In this document: in pieces, positions 44,256-52,072 of the stretch | Position numbering within the stretch: the first letter of the stretch is position 1 | Layout: each line of letters opens with the position of its first letter | Source of the DNA: Pseudofrankia saprophytica | GTDB taxonomy: Bacteria > Actinomycetota > Actinomycetes > Frankiales > Frankiaceae | DNA: 64,000 bases | Assembly (NCBI RefSeq): GCF_000235425.2 | Contig: NZ_KI912266.1 | Location: 550,273-614,272 of the forward strand | Direction of reading: 5' to 3' | Program-made: the position numbers and the translations under genes | Notes under the pieces: model-generated | Database searches by the model: none | What the model saw: only the letters and a program-made list of their open reading frames with translations | Told to the model about the DNA's origin: nothing

Positions 44256-45542
44256 GTGCGCACCACGCCGTCGGAGGGCTCCCATAGGGGCAGTGGTCTG
44301 TCTCGGAGTTCACCGAGGACAAAGAATTGGCTCGAACGCGCCGGGTATCCGCCCACTCGGCGCGGCCGATCGTCCGGCGCCCGGGTGTCGCTGGGTTTCC
44401 TGATCTCCGGATGGCTGATCCTTGCTCCCGGTGTGGCCCCGGTGTGGGCTAATCCCGTCGCTCCGGCGCCCGGCGGGGGTGCCTCGGTGGGAGGCTCCTC
44501 GACGGGGGACGACGACGGCGGCTCGTCCGAGACGATCGACGGGATCATGGCCCAGATCGCGGCGGCCCGCGGCGAGCTGGCGGATCTCGACGCCAAGCTG
44601 ACGGAAGCCACCGAGGCGTTCGACGCGGGTCGGATCCGGCTCGGCAAGGCGAGGGCCGCGGTCGACGACGCCGAAGCCCGCGTCGACCGGGCCGATACCG
44701 CGGTGCGGGACGCCGTCGCGGAAAGGCGGGGGCTCGCGGCATCCGCGTACCGCGCCGGCGGACTGGACACGCTCTCGGCGATCCTCACCGGCGACCCGGG
44801 CAGCGTGCTGGACCGGGTCGGCGCGCTGAACGCGCTGGGCCGCCGGGCCCACACCGCCGAGAGCCGGGAACGGCTCGCCCGCGTCGACCTGACCGAGGCC
44901 CGCACCACCGCCCGCACGACGCTCGCGGACGCGCAGAGCGCCTTCGACGCCGTCACCGACCAGAAACGGATCATCCAGGCATCGGCGGGCCGGCAGCGCA
45001 CCCTGCTCGACGGTCTGGTGGCCAAGCAGGCCGACCTGGAGCGTCAGGCCAGGGAACGGGAGGCCGCGGCGCAGCGGGCGCGGCAGCAGGCCGCCGCCGC
45101 CGAGGCGGCGCGGATCGCCCAGGCCGCCGCCGCCGAGCAGGCGAGGCTGCGTCAGCAGTCCGGCCTGGTCCAGCAGGCGAGCGACGCCTTCGCCGCCGCG
45201 CCGGTCGCCGTCGCCGAGGCGTACCGGCAGATCGGCAAGCCGTACGTGTGGGGGGCCGAGGGGCCGGACGCGTTCGACTGCTCGGGCCTGACGCAGTGGG
45301 TGTGGGCCAAGGCCGGTGCCCAGCTCCCGCACTACACCGGTGACCAGTGGAACGCGGGCCGGCACGTGTCCCGCGACCAGCTCATCCCCGGTGACCTGGT
45401 CTTCTTCAACGCGGCGCTGGACCACGTCGGCGTCTACATCGGCAACGGCCAGATGATCCACGCGCCCCACACCGGCGCCGTCGTCCGCGTCGAGAACGTC
45501 TGGTGGTCCAGTTTCCAGGGGGCCGTCCGCCCCGCCGGCTGA
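44256..45542 (+). CDS. secreted NlpC/P60 peptidoglycan endopeptidase (RipA-like)
   Basis: 428 residues. A basic N-terminus plus signal helix (SLGFLISGWLILAPGVAPVWA, about 45-65) is followed by a long coiled coil (about 90-300, Ala/Arg/Glu-rich). The NlpC/P60 domain has catalytic Cys in DAFDCSGLTQW near 347 and His in DHVGVYIGNG near 388, with a third polar residue in MIHAPHTG. It cuts stem peptides during wall growth or division. GTG at 44256 is the longest supported start; GTG at 44385 would also keep the signal helix. It is divergent from amtB. Confidence 0.9.
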   Translation: MRTTPSEGSHRGSGLSRSSPRTKNWLERAGYPPTRRGRSSGARVSLGFLISGWLILAPGVAPVWANPVAPAPGGGASVGGSSTGDDDGGSSETIDGIMAQIAAARGELADLDAKLTEATEAFDAGRIRLGKARAAVDDAEARVDRADTAVRDAVAERRGLAASAYRAGGLDTLSAILTGDPGSVLDRVGALNALGRRAHTAESRERLARVDLTEARTTARTTLADAQSAFDAVTDQKRIIQASAGRQRTLLDGLVAKQADLERQAREREAAAQRARQQAAAAEAARIAQAAAAEQARLRQQSGLVQQASDAFAAAPVAVAEAYRQIGKPYVWGAEGPDAFDCSGLTQWVWAKAGAQLPHYTGDQWNAGRHVSRDQLIPGDLVFFNAALDHVGVYIGNGQMIHAPHTGAVVRVENVWWSSFQGAVRPAG

Positions 45543-45623
45543 GCCAGCCTGGCCCAGCCCAGCCTGGCGCCAGCTCGGCCCGACGGCGGGCGGAGCTCGC
45601 GACAGCCCCTACGAACTACCCGA

Positions 45624-45848
45624 CTACCCGAACTCCTCGGCCAGGTCGACGAGCTCCTTGCAGCGCGGGCAGACCGGGAATCGCTGGGGGTCCCGGACTG
45701 GTTCGAACTTGTACCCGCACAGAGCGGTCACCCGACCGCCCTCGATGGACGCGCGGACGATCTCCTCGCGGCGGGCGAAGTGGGCGTGGTCGTCCCCCTC
45801 GCCGGTACGCGTGTCGGACGTCTCTGGCCGGATCTGCGTCGTGCTCAC
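45624..45848 (-). CDS. DUF3039 zinc-ribbon-like protein
   Basis: 74 residues. HFARREEIVRASIEGGRVTALCGYKFEP and FPVCPRCKELVDL place one Cys in CGYKF and a CPRC pair, likely a zinc site. This is the DUF3039 pattern, widespread in actinobacteria and of unknown function. GTG start at 45848. It converges on the NlpC/P60 gene. Confidence 0.88.
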   Translation of the reverse strand: MSTTQIRPETSDTRTGEGDDHAHFARREEIVRASIEGGRVTALCGYKFEPVRDPQRFPVCPRCKELVDLAEEFG

Positions 45849-45989
45849 CCGTCGAGTGTAGGTCGCGACGGCTGGTTGGCCACCCTCTGGGCGGCCGGGG
45901 CCGGAGCACGGGCAGGACACCCGCACCCGGGGGACCGATCGGCACCCTCGACGCGGCCCACACGGCTCTTGCCCCGGCCGATGGCGGCG

Positions 45990-45995
45990 TACTCT
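45990..45995 (+). promoter_or_regulatory. candidate -10 box of the DtxR/IdeR-type gene
   Basis: TACTCT lies within GGCGGCGTACTCT, a 13-mer that recurs before the tRNA gene at 46818-46830, suggesting a shared promoter type. A TTGCCC lies 15 bases upstream. Confidence 0.45.
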
Positions 45996-46017
45996 TAGGA
46001 GCGGACGAAGGAGACCG

Positions 46018-46707
46018 GTGACTGCACTGATCGACAGTACCGAGATGTACCTCCGTACCCTGTATGAGCTACGGGAAGAGGGCATCCCGCCGCTACGCGC
46101 GCGCCTGGTGGAGCGGTTGCACGTCAGTGCTCCGGCCGCCAGCGAGTCGACGGCCCGGCTGGCGCATGAGGGGCTCGTCTCCCTCGCCGAGGACCGGACG
46201 GTTCAGTTCACCGAGAAGGGGCTCCTCCGGGCCACCGCGGTGATGCGCAAGCATCGGCTCGCCGAGCTGCTACTCACGAAGATCATCGGTCTCGACTGGG
46301 CCCTGGTCCACAACGAGGCCTGCCGCTGGGAGCACGTGATCTCCGACGAGGTCGAGGCCCGGCTGACGGTGATCCTCGGCGATCCCAAGCGATGCCCGTT
46401 CGGGAACGAGATCCCACCGCCCACCGACCAGCTCACGGGCGGCAACGGCAACCCGACCAGCCTCCTCGCCAGCGCGGACCTCGCCGGTGGCAAGAGCAGG
46501 CCGGTCACCGTCGGCTGGATCTCCGAACGGCTCCAGGCTCATGAGGGCACGATGAGGCGACTGCACGAAAACGGGATCATCCCCGGCGCCCCGATCGTCG
46601 TCGAGTCCCACGGCGACCTCGTCAGCATCCGCCAGGAGACCGACGCGCCCTCCGAGATCGACCGCCGCACCGCGTCCCTCGTCTACGTCGACCCGCTCCT
46701 GACCTGA
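46018..46707 (+). CDS. DtxR/IdeR-family metal-dependent repressor
   Basis: 229 residues, the length of IdeR. The winged helix has STEMYLRTLYELREEGI and a recognition region VSAPAASESTARLAHEGLV that differs from the IdeR/DtxR one. Metal-site residues are kept: Met in TEMYL, His in MRKHRLAE, and His, Cys, Glu, His in VHNEACRWEHV. An SH3-like C-domain ends it. It should repress iron-uptake genes when iron is plentiful, and efeUO has matching boxes. GTG start after GAAGGAGA. The altered recognition helix leaves open whether this is the main iron regulator. Confidence 0.9.
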   Translation: MTALIDSTEMYLRTLYELREEGIPPLRARLVERLHVSAPAASESTARLAHEGLVSLAEDRTVQFTEKGLLRATAVMRKHRLAELLLTKIIGLDWALVHNEACRWEHVISDEVEARLTVILGDPKRCPFGNEIPPPTDQLTGGNGNPTSLLASADLAGGKSRPVTVGWISERLQAHEGTMRRLHENGIIPGAPIVVESHGDLVSIRQETDAPSEIDRRTASLVYVDPLLT

Positions 46708-46895
46708 CCTCCGCCGGCGAGGCACGAGCCCCACGGCCGGCCCGTGCTTCCCGAGGTCGCGTACGGAACGACCGTAGAGTCCGGCGTGGAACGACCTTGC
46801 CCGCGAGTCGCCGCCCAGGCGGCGTACTCTAGTTTGGTCGCTGCGGACCTGTGATCATCCCACCCCGGATGATCTGCGGCCGCGGAGACCGCCAA

Positions 46896-46971
46896 GCCCT
46901 CGTAGCTCAGTGGATAGAGCGACCGCCTCCTAAGCGGTAGGCCGCAGGTCCGATTCCTGCCGGGGGCACCA
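46896..46971 (+). tRNA. tRNA-Arg (anticodon CCT)
   Basis: 76 nt including encoded CCA. The acceptor stem GCCCTCG pairs with CGGGGGC, and the D arm is GCTC/GAGC. The anticodon arm ACCGC-CTCCTAA-GCGGT gives CCT, and the T arm is GCAGG-TCCGATT-CCTGC. The T-loop has C where T55 is expected. It reads the rare AGG codon. Confidence 0.92.
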
Positions 46972-47163
46972 AAGAACGATCTTCATCGCGCTATTCGCGT
47001 TATTCGTGCTGGTCACACTAGGTGAGCAATATTGCGTCCTAACCCTGCCGCTCACCCTCAGGCGCGCCGACCGGCGCCTCTACCAGCGGTTTCGCACATC
47101 GCAAGCCGCCGTAGGTCCGAGCCCTCCGGGGTAACAGCCCCGTCAGTCCAATCGCGCCAGCTT

Positions 47164-47206
47164 CGGGTTCGAGCCCCAACCGGACCACCATATTGCCGAT
47201 CATGCG
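47164..47206 (+). repeat. tRNA-3'-end-like degenerate unit A
   Basis: GGGTTCGAGCCCC, then ACCGGACCACCA and TATTGCCGATCATGCG. It matches unit B at 47288-47329 in order and spacing. The TTCGA core and terminal ACCA resemble a tRNA T arm and CCA end without a complete tRNA. Confidence 0.5.
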
Positions 47207-47287
47207 TCCGACCTACACAAATGCGGCTTACGATCTATCGCTTTGAACCCCCGACGAATGGATCGGTACTGGTCAGGGCTGCGGTGG

Positions 47288-47329
47288 CCGGTTCGAGCCT
47301 CGCCCGGACGACCATGTTGCGGCCATGCG
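47288..47329 (+). repeat. tRNA-3'-end-like degenerate unit B
   Basis: CGGTTCGAGCCTCG, then CCCGGACGACCA and TGTTGCGGCCATGCG. Similar to unit A about 124 bp upstream. A weaker third unit (GGTCCGAGCCCTCCGGGG) begins near 47114. Confidence 0.5.
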
Positions 47330-47610
47330 AACCCTCCGCCTCGCCGAGGTGCCGGCGGCTGCGACGTCGGAGGACACCCGCGGTCGCCACACGGCGGGCC
47401 GCCGGGCCAGGATCGAGAACGTGCCGGGGCAACCTGTTCGTTGATGGCTTGCGTAGGGGTGATGGGGACGGTCACCCCAGAGGCCACCGATCGTTGTCGT
47501 GGCCCTGGGCCGGAGCCACCGGTTGGCGTGAGCCGGCAGCCCCGGTCGAAGGCCTCTGAGCGGCCGGCGCGACGCGCCGTCTCTCGCGCCGCGTCCTGGC
47601 CGCGATGCGG

Positions 47611-48048
47611 TCAGGAAAGATCGACGTGCAGGCGGTGCAGGCGCACCTCCTGGATGCGCCAGCGGCCGTCAGACCCGCGGCGGTACTTCTCGTGATAGTG
47701 GCCGTAGCCTCGCAGCGTGGCCTTCAGGTCGGTGCGTGAGGCGTCGGTGAACATCTGGACGTAGTCCTCCATCGCCCAGATTCCGGTGGCCGTTTCCGGT
47801 CCGGTGACCGCGATCTCCGGCATGTGGCCGTGGTGGGCGCTGATGCACTTGTCCAGCTGTCGGCTCATCGTTCCGACGAAGTTGTCGCGTCCGGCGAAGG
47901 TCACGTCTGGCACGTCGGCTACCCAGACAGTGACGTCCTCGGTGAAGACGTCACGCCACTCGTCCCACATCTTGGTGTCCATCAGCCGGAAGTACCGCGC
48001 CTTGAGCTGCTTGATCTGTTCGATGTCGGCCATCTCTGCGAGGTCCAT
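47611..48048 (-). CDS. SnoaL/NTF2-like protein
   Basis: 145 residues, cone-shaped NTF2 fold. IEQIKQLKARYFRLMDTKMWDEW, DVTVWVAD, FVGTMSR and the C-terminal GRWRIQEVRLHRLHVDL are typical of SnoaL_4-type proteins in catabolic clusters. Related proteins include isomerases, dehydratases and hydrolases with a Tyr/Asp/His pocket. ATG at 48048; 13 bp downstream of the SDR gene on the same strand. Confidence 0.87.
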   Translation of the reverse strand: MDLAEMADIEQIKQLKARYFRLMDTKMWDEWRDVFTEDVTVWVADVPDVTFAGRDNFVGTMSRQLDKCISAHHGHMPEIAVTGPETATGIWAMEDYVQMFTDASRTDLKATLRGYGHYHEKYRRGSDGRWRIQEVRLHRLHVDLS

Positions 48049-48061
48049 GCCTGCGCTCCTC

Positions 48062-48802
48062 TCAACGAGCCGTGTAACCGCCGTCGACGGCCATGGCCGT
48101 GCCGGTGACGAAGGAGGACTCGTCGCTGGCCAGGAAGAGTGCCGCGGCGGCCAGCTCGTCCGGCATTCCCCACCGGCCGACCGGGGCTGGTGGCACCAGA
48201 TCCGCGGGCGGGGCCGAGTCGTCCGTCGCTCCTGCCTGGCCCGTCCAGGTAAGCCCGGGGCAGAGCGCGTTGATCCGGATACCCTTCTTGGCGTAGTCGA
48301 GGGCTGCGGACTTCGTCATCTGCACGACGGCGCCCTTCGACGCGGAATACAGAGAAAGGCCTTTCCACCCGACGAGGCCGCTCGCCGACGCCGTATTTAT
48401 GATCGAACCGCCACCCGTCGCCAACATGGCCGGGATAGCCTTCTTCATTCCGAGATATACACCCTTGACGTTCACGGCCATGATGGCGTCGAAATAGTCG
48501 TCGGTCGTCTCGGCCAGTGGGAGGACCGGGCTCGATACTCCCGCGTTGTTGAAGATGACGTCGAGCCGGCCGAAGCGTTCCACCGCAATCTTCACCATGG
48601 CCTCCACCTCGGCGGCGGACGTCACGTCGACATGGGCCGCGACGGCCGCCTCGCCCATCGCCTTGGCCGTCAGCGCCTCCCGCCCGCTCACGTCCGCGCA
48701 CACGACGCGCGCGCCTTCCCGCGCGAAGAGGAATGCCGCCGATCGGCCGATACCGGAACCGGCGCCGGTGACGATGGCGACTTTGCCGGATAACTTGCCC
48801 AT
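48062..48802 (-). CDS. SDR family dehydrogenase
   Basis: 246 residues. VTGAGSGIGRS (11-21), NNAG near 87, catalytic Ser in INTASASGLVG near 140, and Tyr/Lys in YSASKGAV near 155. The C-terminal VTGTAMAVDGGYTAR is standard. Probably NAD+-linked oxidation of an alcohol or a 3-hydroxyacyl group in the cluster pathway. It forms a two-gene unit with the downstream NTF2-like gene. Confidence 0.92.
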   Translation of the reverse strand: MGKLSGKVAIVTGAGSGIGRSAAFLFAREGARVVCADVSGREALTAKAMGEAAVAAHVDVTSAAEVEAMVKIAVERFGRLDVIFNNAGVSSPVLPLAETTDDYFDAIMAVNVKGVYLGMKKAIPAMLATGGGSIINTASASGLVGWKGLSLYSASKGAVVQMTKSAALDYAKKGIRINALCPGLTWTGQAGATDDSAPPADLVPPAPVGRWGMPDELAAAALFLASDESSFVTGTAMAVDGGYTAR

Positions 48803-49180
48803 GCTTCTACTCCGATTTCCTCTTCCGGCGGCGCCGGCGACACGCCCGGAGGCGCGCCGCCGTGCGCCGGCCTGATTGGAATGCCGTCTTGATCTGTCGG
48901 AACAGGCACGCTCACTGTCCCGCAGGCGTGCGTCCGGCCCCGTCCGCTTCCGTTCTCCTGGACATCCGGCTCCTTCATCGGAGCCCAGCAGTCGCTCGGG
49001 GCGAGCGATAGCGTCGCCGCGAGCCCACCGTCCTGGCCAGCCCCGGGATGTGGCCCGGGCAGTGGAGGTCAGCGCCTCGTGCCGGTCGGTGCATCGTGAC
49101 GAGACAGGAGGCGGTGGTTGGCAGGTCGGCGTACGTCGCGACGCCGGGGCGTGCCGCGGCCCGCCAACTGGCGACCGCCC
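48803..49180. other. 378-bp gene-free region
   Basis: Lies between the amidohydrolase 3' end and the SDR gene start, both on the minus strand. It should hold the SDR promoter; no gene, hairpin or operator was recognised. Confidence 0.4.
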
Positions 49181-50473
49181 TCAGCGTCCAGCGGCCATCG
49201 AGTCCCGCTGGGCCGTGTAGGCGGCGAGGCGTTCGGCCGGGTCGATCTGATGGTGGCTGAGGGCGCGGATGGAGACGTCGTGGCCGTCGGCGTGCGCGCG
49301 GAGCGCGCCGACGGTGGCCTGTTCGCGTGGGATGTGGGCGAACGGGTCGAACGAGTACCAGCGCATGGCGTTCTCGTGGGTCATCTTGTTGATCTCGTGA
49401 TCGGGTACGCCGAACGTCTCCATCGTGGCGTGGAGTTCCTCGGGGGCGCCGGGCCACATGGAGTCGCTGTGGGGGTAGTCGCACTCCCAGGCGATGTTGT
49501 CGATGCCGATCTGGTCGCGCATCTGGACGCCGGCGGGGTCGGAGATGAAGCACGTCAGGAAGTGCTGCCGGAAGATCTCCGAGGGGAGCTTGCCGCCGAA
49601 GTCCTGCAGCGTCCAGGTGGCGTGCATGTCGAAGGTCCGGTCGACGCGCTGCAGGAAGTAGGGAATCCAGCCGGTTCCGCCCTCGGACAGGGCGATCCGG
49701 ATGTCCGGGAAGTCCTTGAGCACCCGGGACCAGAGAAGGTCGGCCGCGGCGGAGACGATGTTCATCGGCTGCAGGGTGATCAGGACGTCCGGCGGCGAGT
49801 CGGGCGCGGGCACGGCGAGTTTGCCGGAGGAGCCGATGTGGATCGACAGGACGGTGCCGGTGTCGCAGCAGGCCCGCCACAGCGGGTTCCAGTAGGGGTC
49901 GTGGAAGCTGGGGTAGCCGAGCGTCGCCGGGTTCTCGGTGAAGGTGAGCGAGTGGCAGCCCTTGGCGGCGACCCGGCGGACCTCGGCGGCGCAGAGCTCC
50001 GGGTCCCAGATGGCCGGGATCGCCATGGGGATGAACCGGCCGGGGTGGGCGCCGCACCATTCGTCGATGTGCCAGTCGTTGTAGGCCTGGACGAGGGCGA
50101 GGGAGAACTGCGGGTCGTCGGTCGCGAACAGGCGGGCGGCGAAGCCGGGGAACGACGGGAAGTTCATCGAGGCGAGGATCCCGCCGGCGTTCATGTCCTT
50201 GACCCGTTCGGCGGCGTCGTAACAGCCGGGGCGGATCTCGTCGAGCCCCTGCGGTTCGAGTCCGTATTCGGACTTCGGCCGGCCGGCGACCGCGTTGAGC
50301 GCGACGTTGGGGATCATGGTGTCGCGGAACTTCCACATGTCTGCGCCGCCCTCCAGGCGCACGATCCGCGGGGCGTCGTCGGTGTACTTCGCCGGGAGCC
50401 GGCCCGTGAACATGTCCGGGGGCTCGATGACGTGGTCGTCGACGCTGATCAGAATCAGGTCGTCCTTGTTCAT
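49181..50473 (-). CDS. amidohydrolase-family (amidohydrolase_2) protein
   Basis: 430 residues, TIM-barrel metal hydrolase/decarboxylase type. The metal site starts in ISVDDHVIEPPDMF (near 8-21). LSIHIGSSG near 222 supplies a further His, and IAWECDYPHSDSMWPG near 340 the catalytic Asp region. This subfamily (related to ACMSD decarboxylases) is common beside P450, ACAD and CoA-transferase genes in actinobacteria. It may hydrolyse or decarboxylate a ring-cleavage product. ATG at 50473. Confidence 0.88.
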   Translation of the reverse strand: MNKDDLILISVDDHVIEPPDMFTGRLPAKYTDDAPRIVRLEGGADMWKFRDTMIPNVALNAVAGRPKSEYGLEPQGLDEIRPGCYDAAERVKDMNAGGILASMNFPSFPGFAARLFATDDPQFSLALVQAYNDWHIDEWCGAHPGRFIPMAIPAIWDPELCAAEVRRVAAKGCHSLTFTENPATLGYPSFHDPYWNPLWRACCDTGTVLSIHIGSSGKLAVPAPDSPPDVLITLQPMNIVSAAADLLWSRVLKDFPDIRIALSEGGTGWIPYFLQRVDRTFDMHATWTLQDFGGKLPSEIFRQHFLTCFISDPAGVQMRDQIGIDNIAWECDYPHSDSMWPGAPEELHATMETFGVPDHEINKMTHENAMRWYSFDPFAHIPREQATVGALRAHADGHDVSIRALSHHQIDPAERLAAYTAQRDSMAAGR

Positions 50474-50598
50474 GGCGGTCCTCTCCGTCGTGGGTCGCCC
50501 GGGCCCGTGGGTCGCCGTCCGCGATGTCCCGGGATCGCGAAGCCCTGGAGATGTCGGGGCGGCGGCCCGCGGGCCGTGCGTCGTTCTTTCGGCCGTGC

Positions 50599-51816
50599 TC
50601 AGGCGACGACTCCGCGGACCTTCAGGTCGATGACGGTGTCCCAGTCGAGGCCGAGCGCGGCGAGGAGGTCGTCGCCGTGCTCGTTGAACTGGGGTGCCCG
50701 CTTCGCGGGTGTGGGCTGTTCGTCGAAGTGGACGGGCGCGGCGACGAGCCGGAACGGCGCGCCGGCCGCCGTGTGGCACTCCTGGATGTAGCCGTTGGCG
50801 ACGGTCTGTGGGTCGTCGACCGCCTGCAGGGTGTCCTGGACGACCGTCCACTGGCCCGCGAAGTCGGCGAGTGCGACCCGCCACTCGTCTAGCGTGCGGC
50901 TGGCGAACGCCTCGGTGAGGATGTCGATCGCCGCGCCGCTGTTGGCCGCCAGGGACTCGTGGTCGGCGAACCGGGGGTCCGCCGCGAGTTCCGGTCGGCC
51001 GATGACGTCGCACAGCGGCGGCCAGTACCTGGTCGCCTGCAGGCAGCACAAGGCCAGCCAGGTGCCGTCCTTGGTCCGGTAGTTCATCACCAGCGGGTTG
51101 GCGCGGGTGGCCGCGACCGGTGGCGGCTTCCACGGCATGTTCAGTTGCATGGACAGCGCGATCGCGGCGCCCATGGCCCACATCCCGGTGCCCAGCAGGG
51201 AGACGTCGACGACGGTGGCCTCACCGGTGCGTTCCCGGTGGTACAGCGCGCCCATGATGCCGCCGGCGATGGTCATCGCGCCGAGCGAGTCCCCGAACGC
51301 CGGTCCCGGTGGCACCGGAACGTGGCCGTACTCCGGCTGCATGACGCCGACGGCGAGGCCGGCGCGGGACCAGAAAGCCAGCGAGTCGTACGAGCCCTTG
51401 TCCGCGTCCGGTCCGCGCTCGCCCTGACCGGTCCCACGGACGTAGATGATGTTCGGGTTGGCCGCGCGGATGTCCTCAAGGTCGATCTTCAGCTTGGCTC
51501 GGACGCCCGGCAGCTTGTTGGTCAGGAACACATCCGACTGCGCCGCCAGCCGGTAGAGGACATCCAGGCCCTCCTGGGAGGTGAGGTCGAGACCCAGGCT
51601 GCGCTTGCCCCGGTTCGAGTGCTCGAGCAGCACATGGACGTCGGAGGAGATGGTCGCGACGCCGGTGGACCCGAGGGCGCGCATCGCGTCACCCCGCTCG
51701 ACGTGCTCGATCTTGACGACGTCCGCGCCCCAGTCGGCCAGCAGCGCGGACGCCGCCGGGACGAACGTGTGCTCGGCTACCTCCAGGACGCGGACGCCCT
51801 GCATCACCGCGGTCAT
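50599..51816 (-). CDS. class III CoA-transferase (CaiB/BaiF family)
   Basis: 405 residues. GVRVLEVAEHTFVPAASALLADWGADVVKIE opens the fold. The catalytic Asp lies in KGSYDSLAFWSRAG near 167. GEATVVDVSLLGTGMW is a family block. It transfers CoA between acids, activating a pathway substrate. The ATG at 51816 follows GGAG. Divergent from the first P450, with the palindromic operator in between. Confidence 0.9.
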   Translation of the reverse strand: MTAVMQGVRVLEVAEHTFVPAASALLADWGADVVKIEHVERGDAMRALGSTGVATISSDVHVLLEHSNRGKRSLGLDLTSQEGLDVLYRLAAQSDVFLTNKLPGVRAKLKIDLEDIRAANPNIIYVRGTGQGERGPDADKGSYDSLAFWSRAGLAVGVMQPEYGHVPVPPGPAFGDSLGAMTIAGGIMGALYHRERTGEATVVDVSLLGTGMWAMGAAIALSMQLNMPWKPPPVAATRANPLVMNYRTKDGTWLALCCLQATRYWPPLCDVIGRPELAADPRFADHESLAANSGAAIDILTEAFASRTLDEWRVALADFAGQWTVVQDTLQAVDDPQTVANGYIQECHTAAGAPFRLVAAPVHFDEQPTPAKRAPQFNEHGDDLLAALGLDWDTVIDLKVRGVVA

Positions 51817-52011
51817 CGCGATTTCTCCGCTCTGCGACTGATGAGATCCCGCTCGGGTGAGCTCGGCTACCGGCGGTCGGGAGCCGTCGTGGACGCGTGT
51901 GCGCGCTGTGCTCGGGTGGTGGCGTCAAGCAAAACGGAGCTTCCCCAGCCCATGGGCCTCCTCCGCCCTTGAGGAGCGGGCGAAGGTCCGCTTGCTCCTC
52001 GGAACTCCGAC

Positions 52012-52050
52012 CTGTACGAACGTAGGGCACGATGCTATACGTTCGTACAG
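52012..52050. promoter_or_regulatory. perfect 13-bp inverted-repeat operator in the divergent promoter
   Basis: CTGTACGAACGTA (52012-52024) and TACGTTCGTACAG (52038-52050) are exact reverse complements 13 bp apart. Each arm is itself nearly palindromic (ACGAACGT). The spacer edge overlaps GCTATAC, a possible -10 box. It sits between the CoA-transferase start (51816) and the P450 start (52073). A TetR-type regulator, perhaps that at 62613, is the likely ligand; this is inference. Confidence 0.85.
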
Positions 52051-52072
52051 AGATGTCCAGGGAGGCCAGGCA

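Larger units (their letters stand above)
46972..47610. other. 639-bp gene-free region after tRNA-Arg
   Basis: No supportable protein gene. The stretch is less GC-rich near the tRNA (for example CGCTATTCGCGTTATTCG at 46989-47006). It holds at least two tRNA-3'-end-like units described separately. It separates housekeeping genes from the catabolic cluster. Confidence 0.55.

Noticed and set aside
44134-44384. Possible c-di-AMP (ydaO) riboswitch before the NlpC/P60 gene
   Set aside because: Such genes often carry one in actinobacteria, but I could not find its conserved blocks here, and the region is explained by the GlnR operator and divergent promoters.
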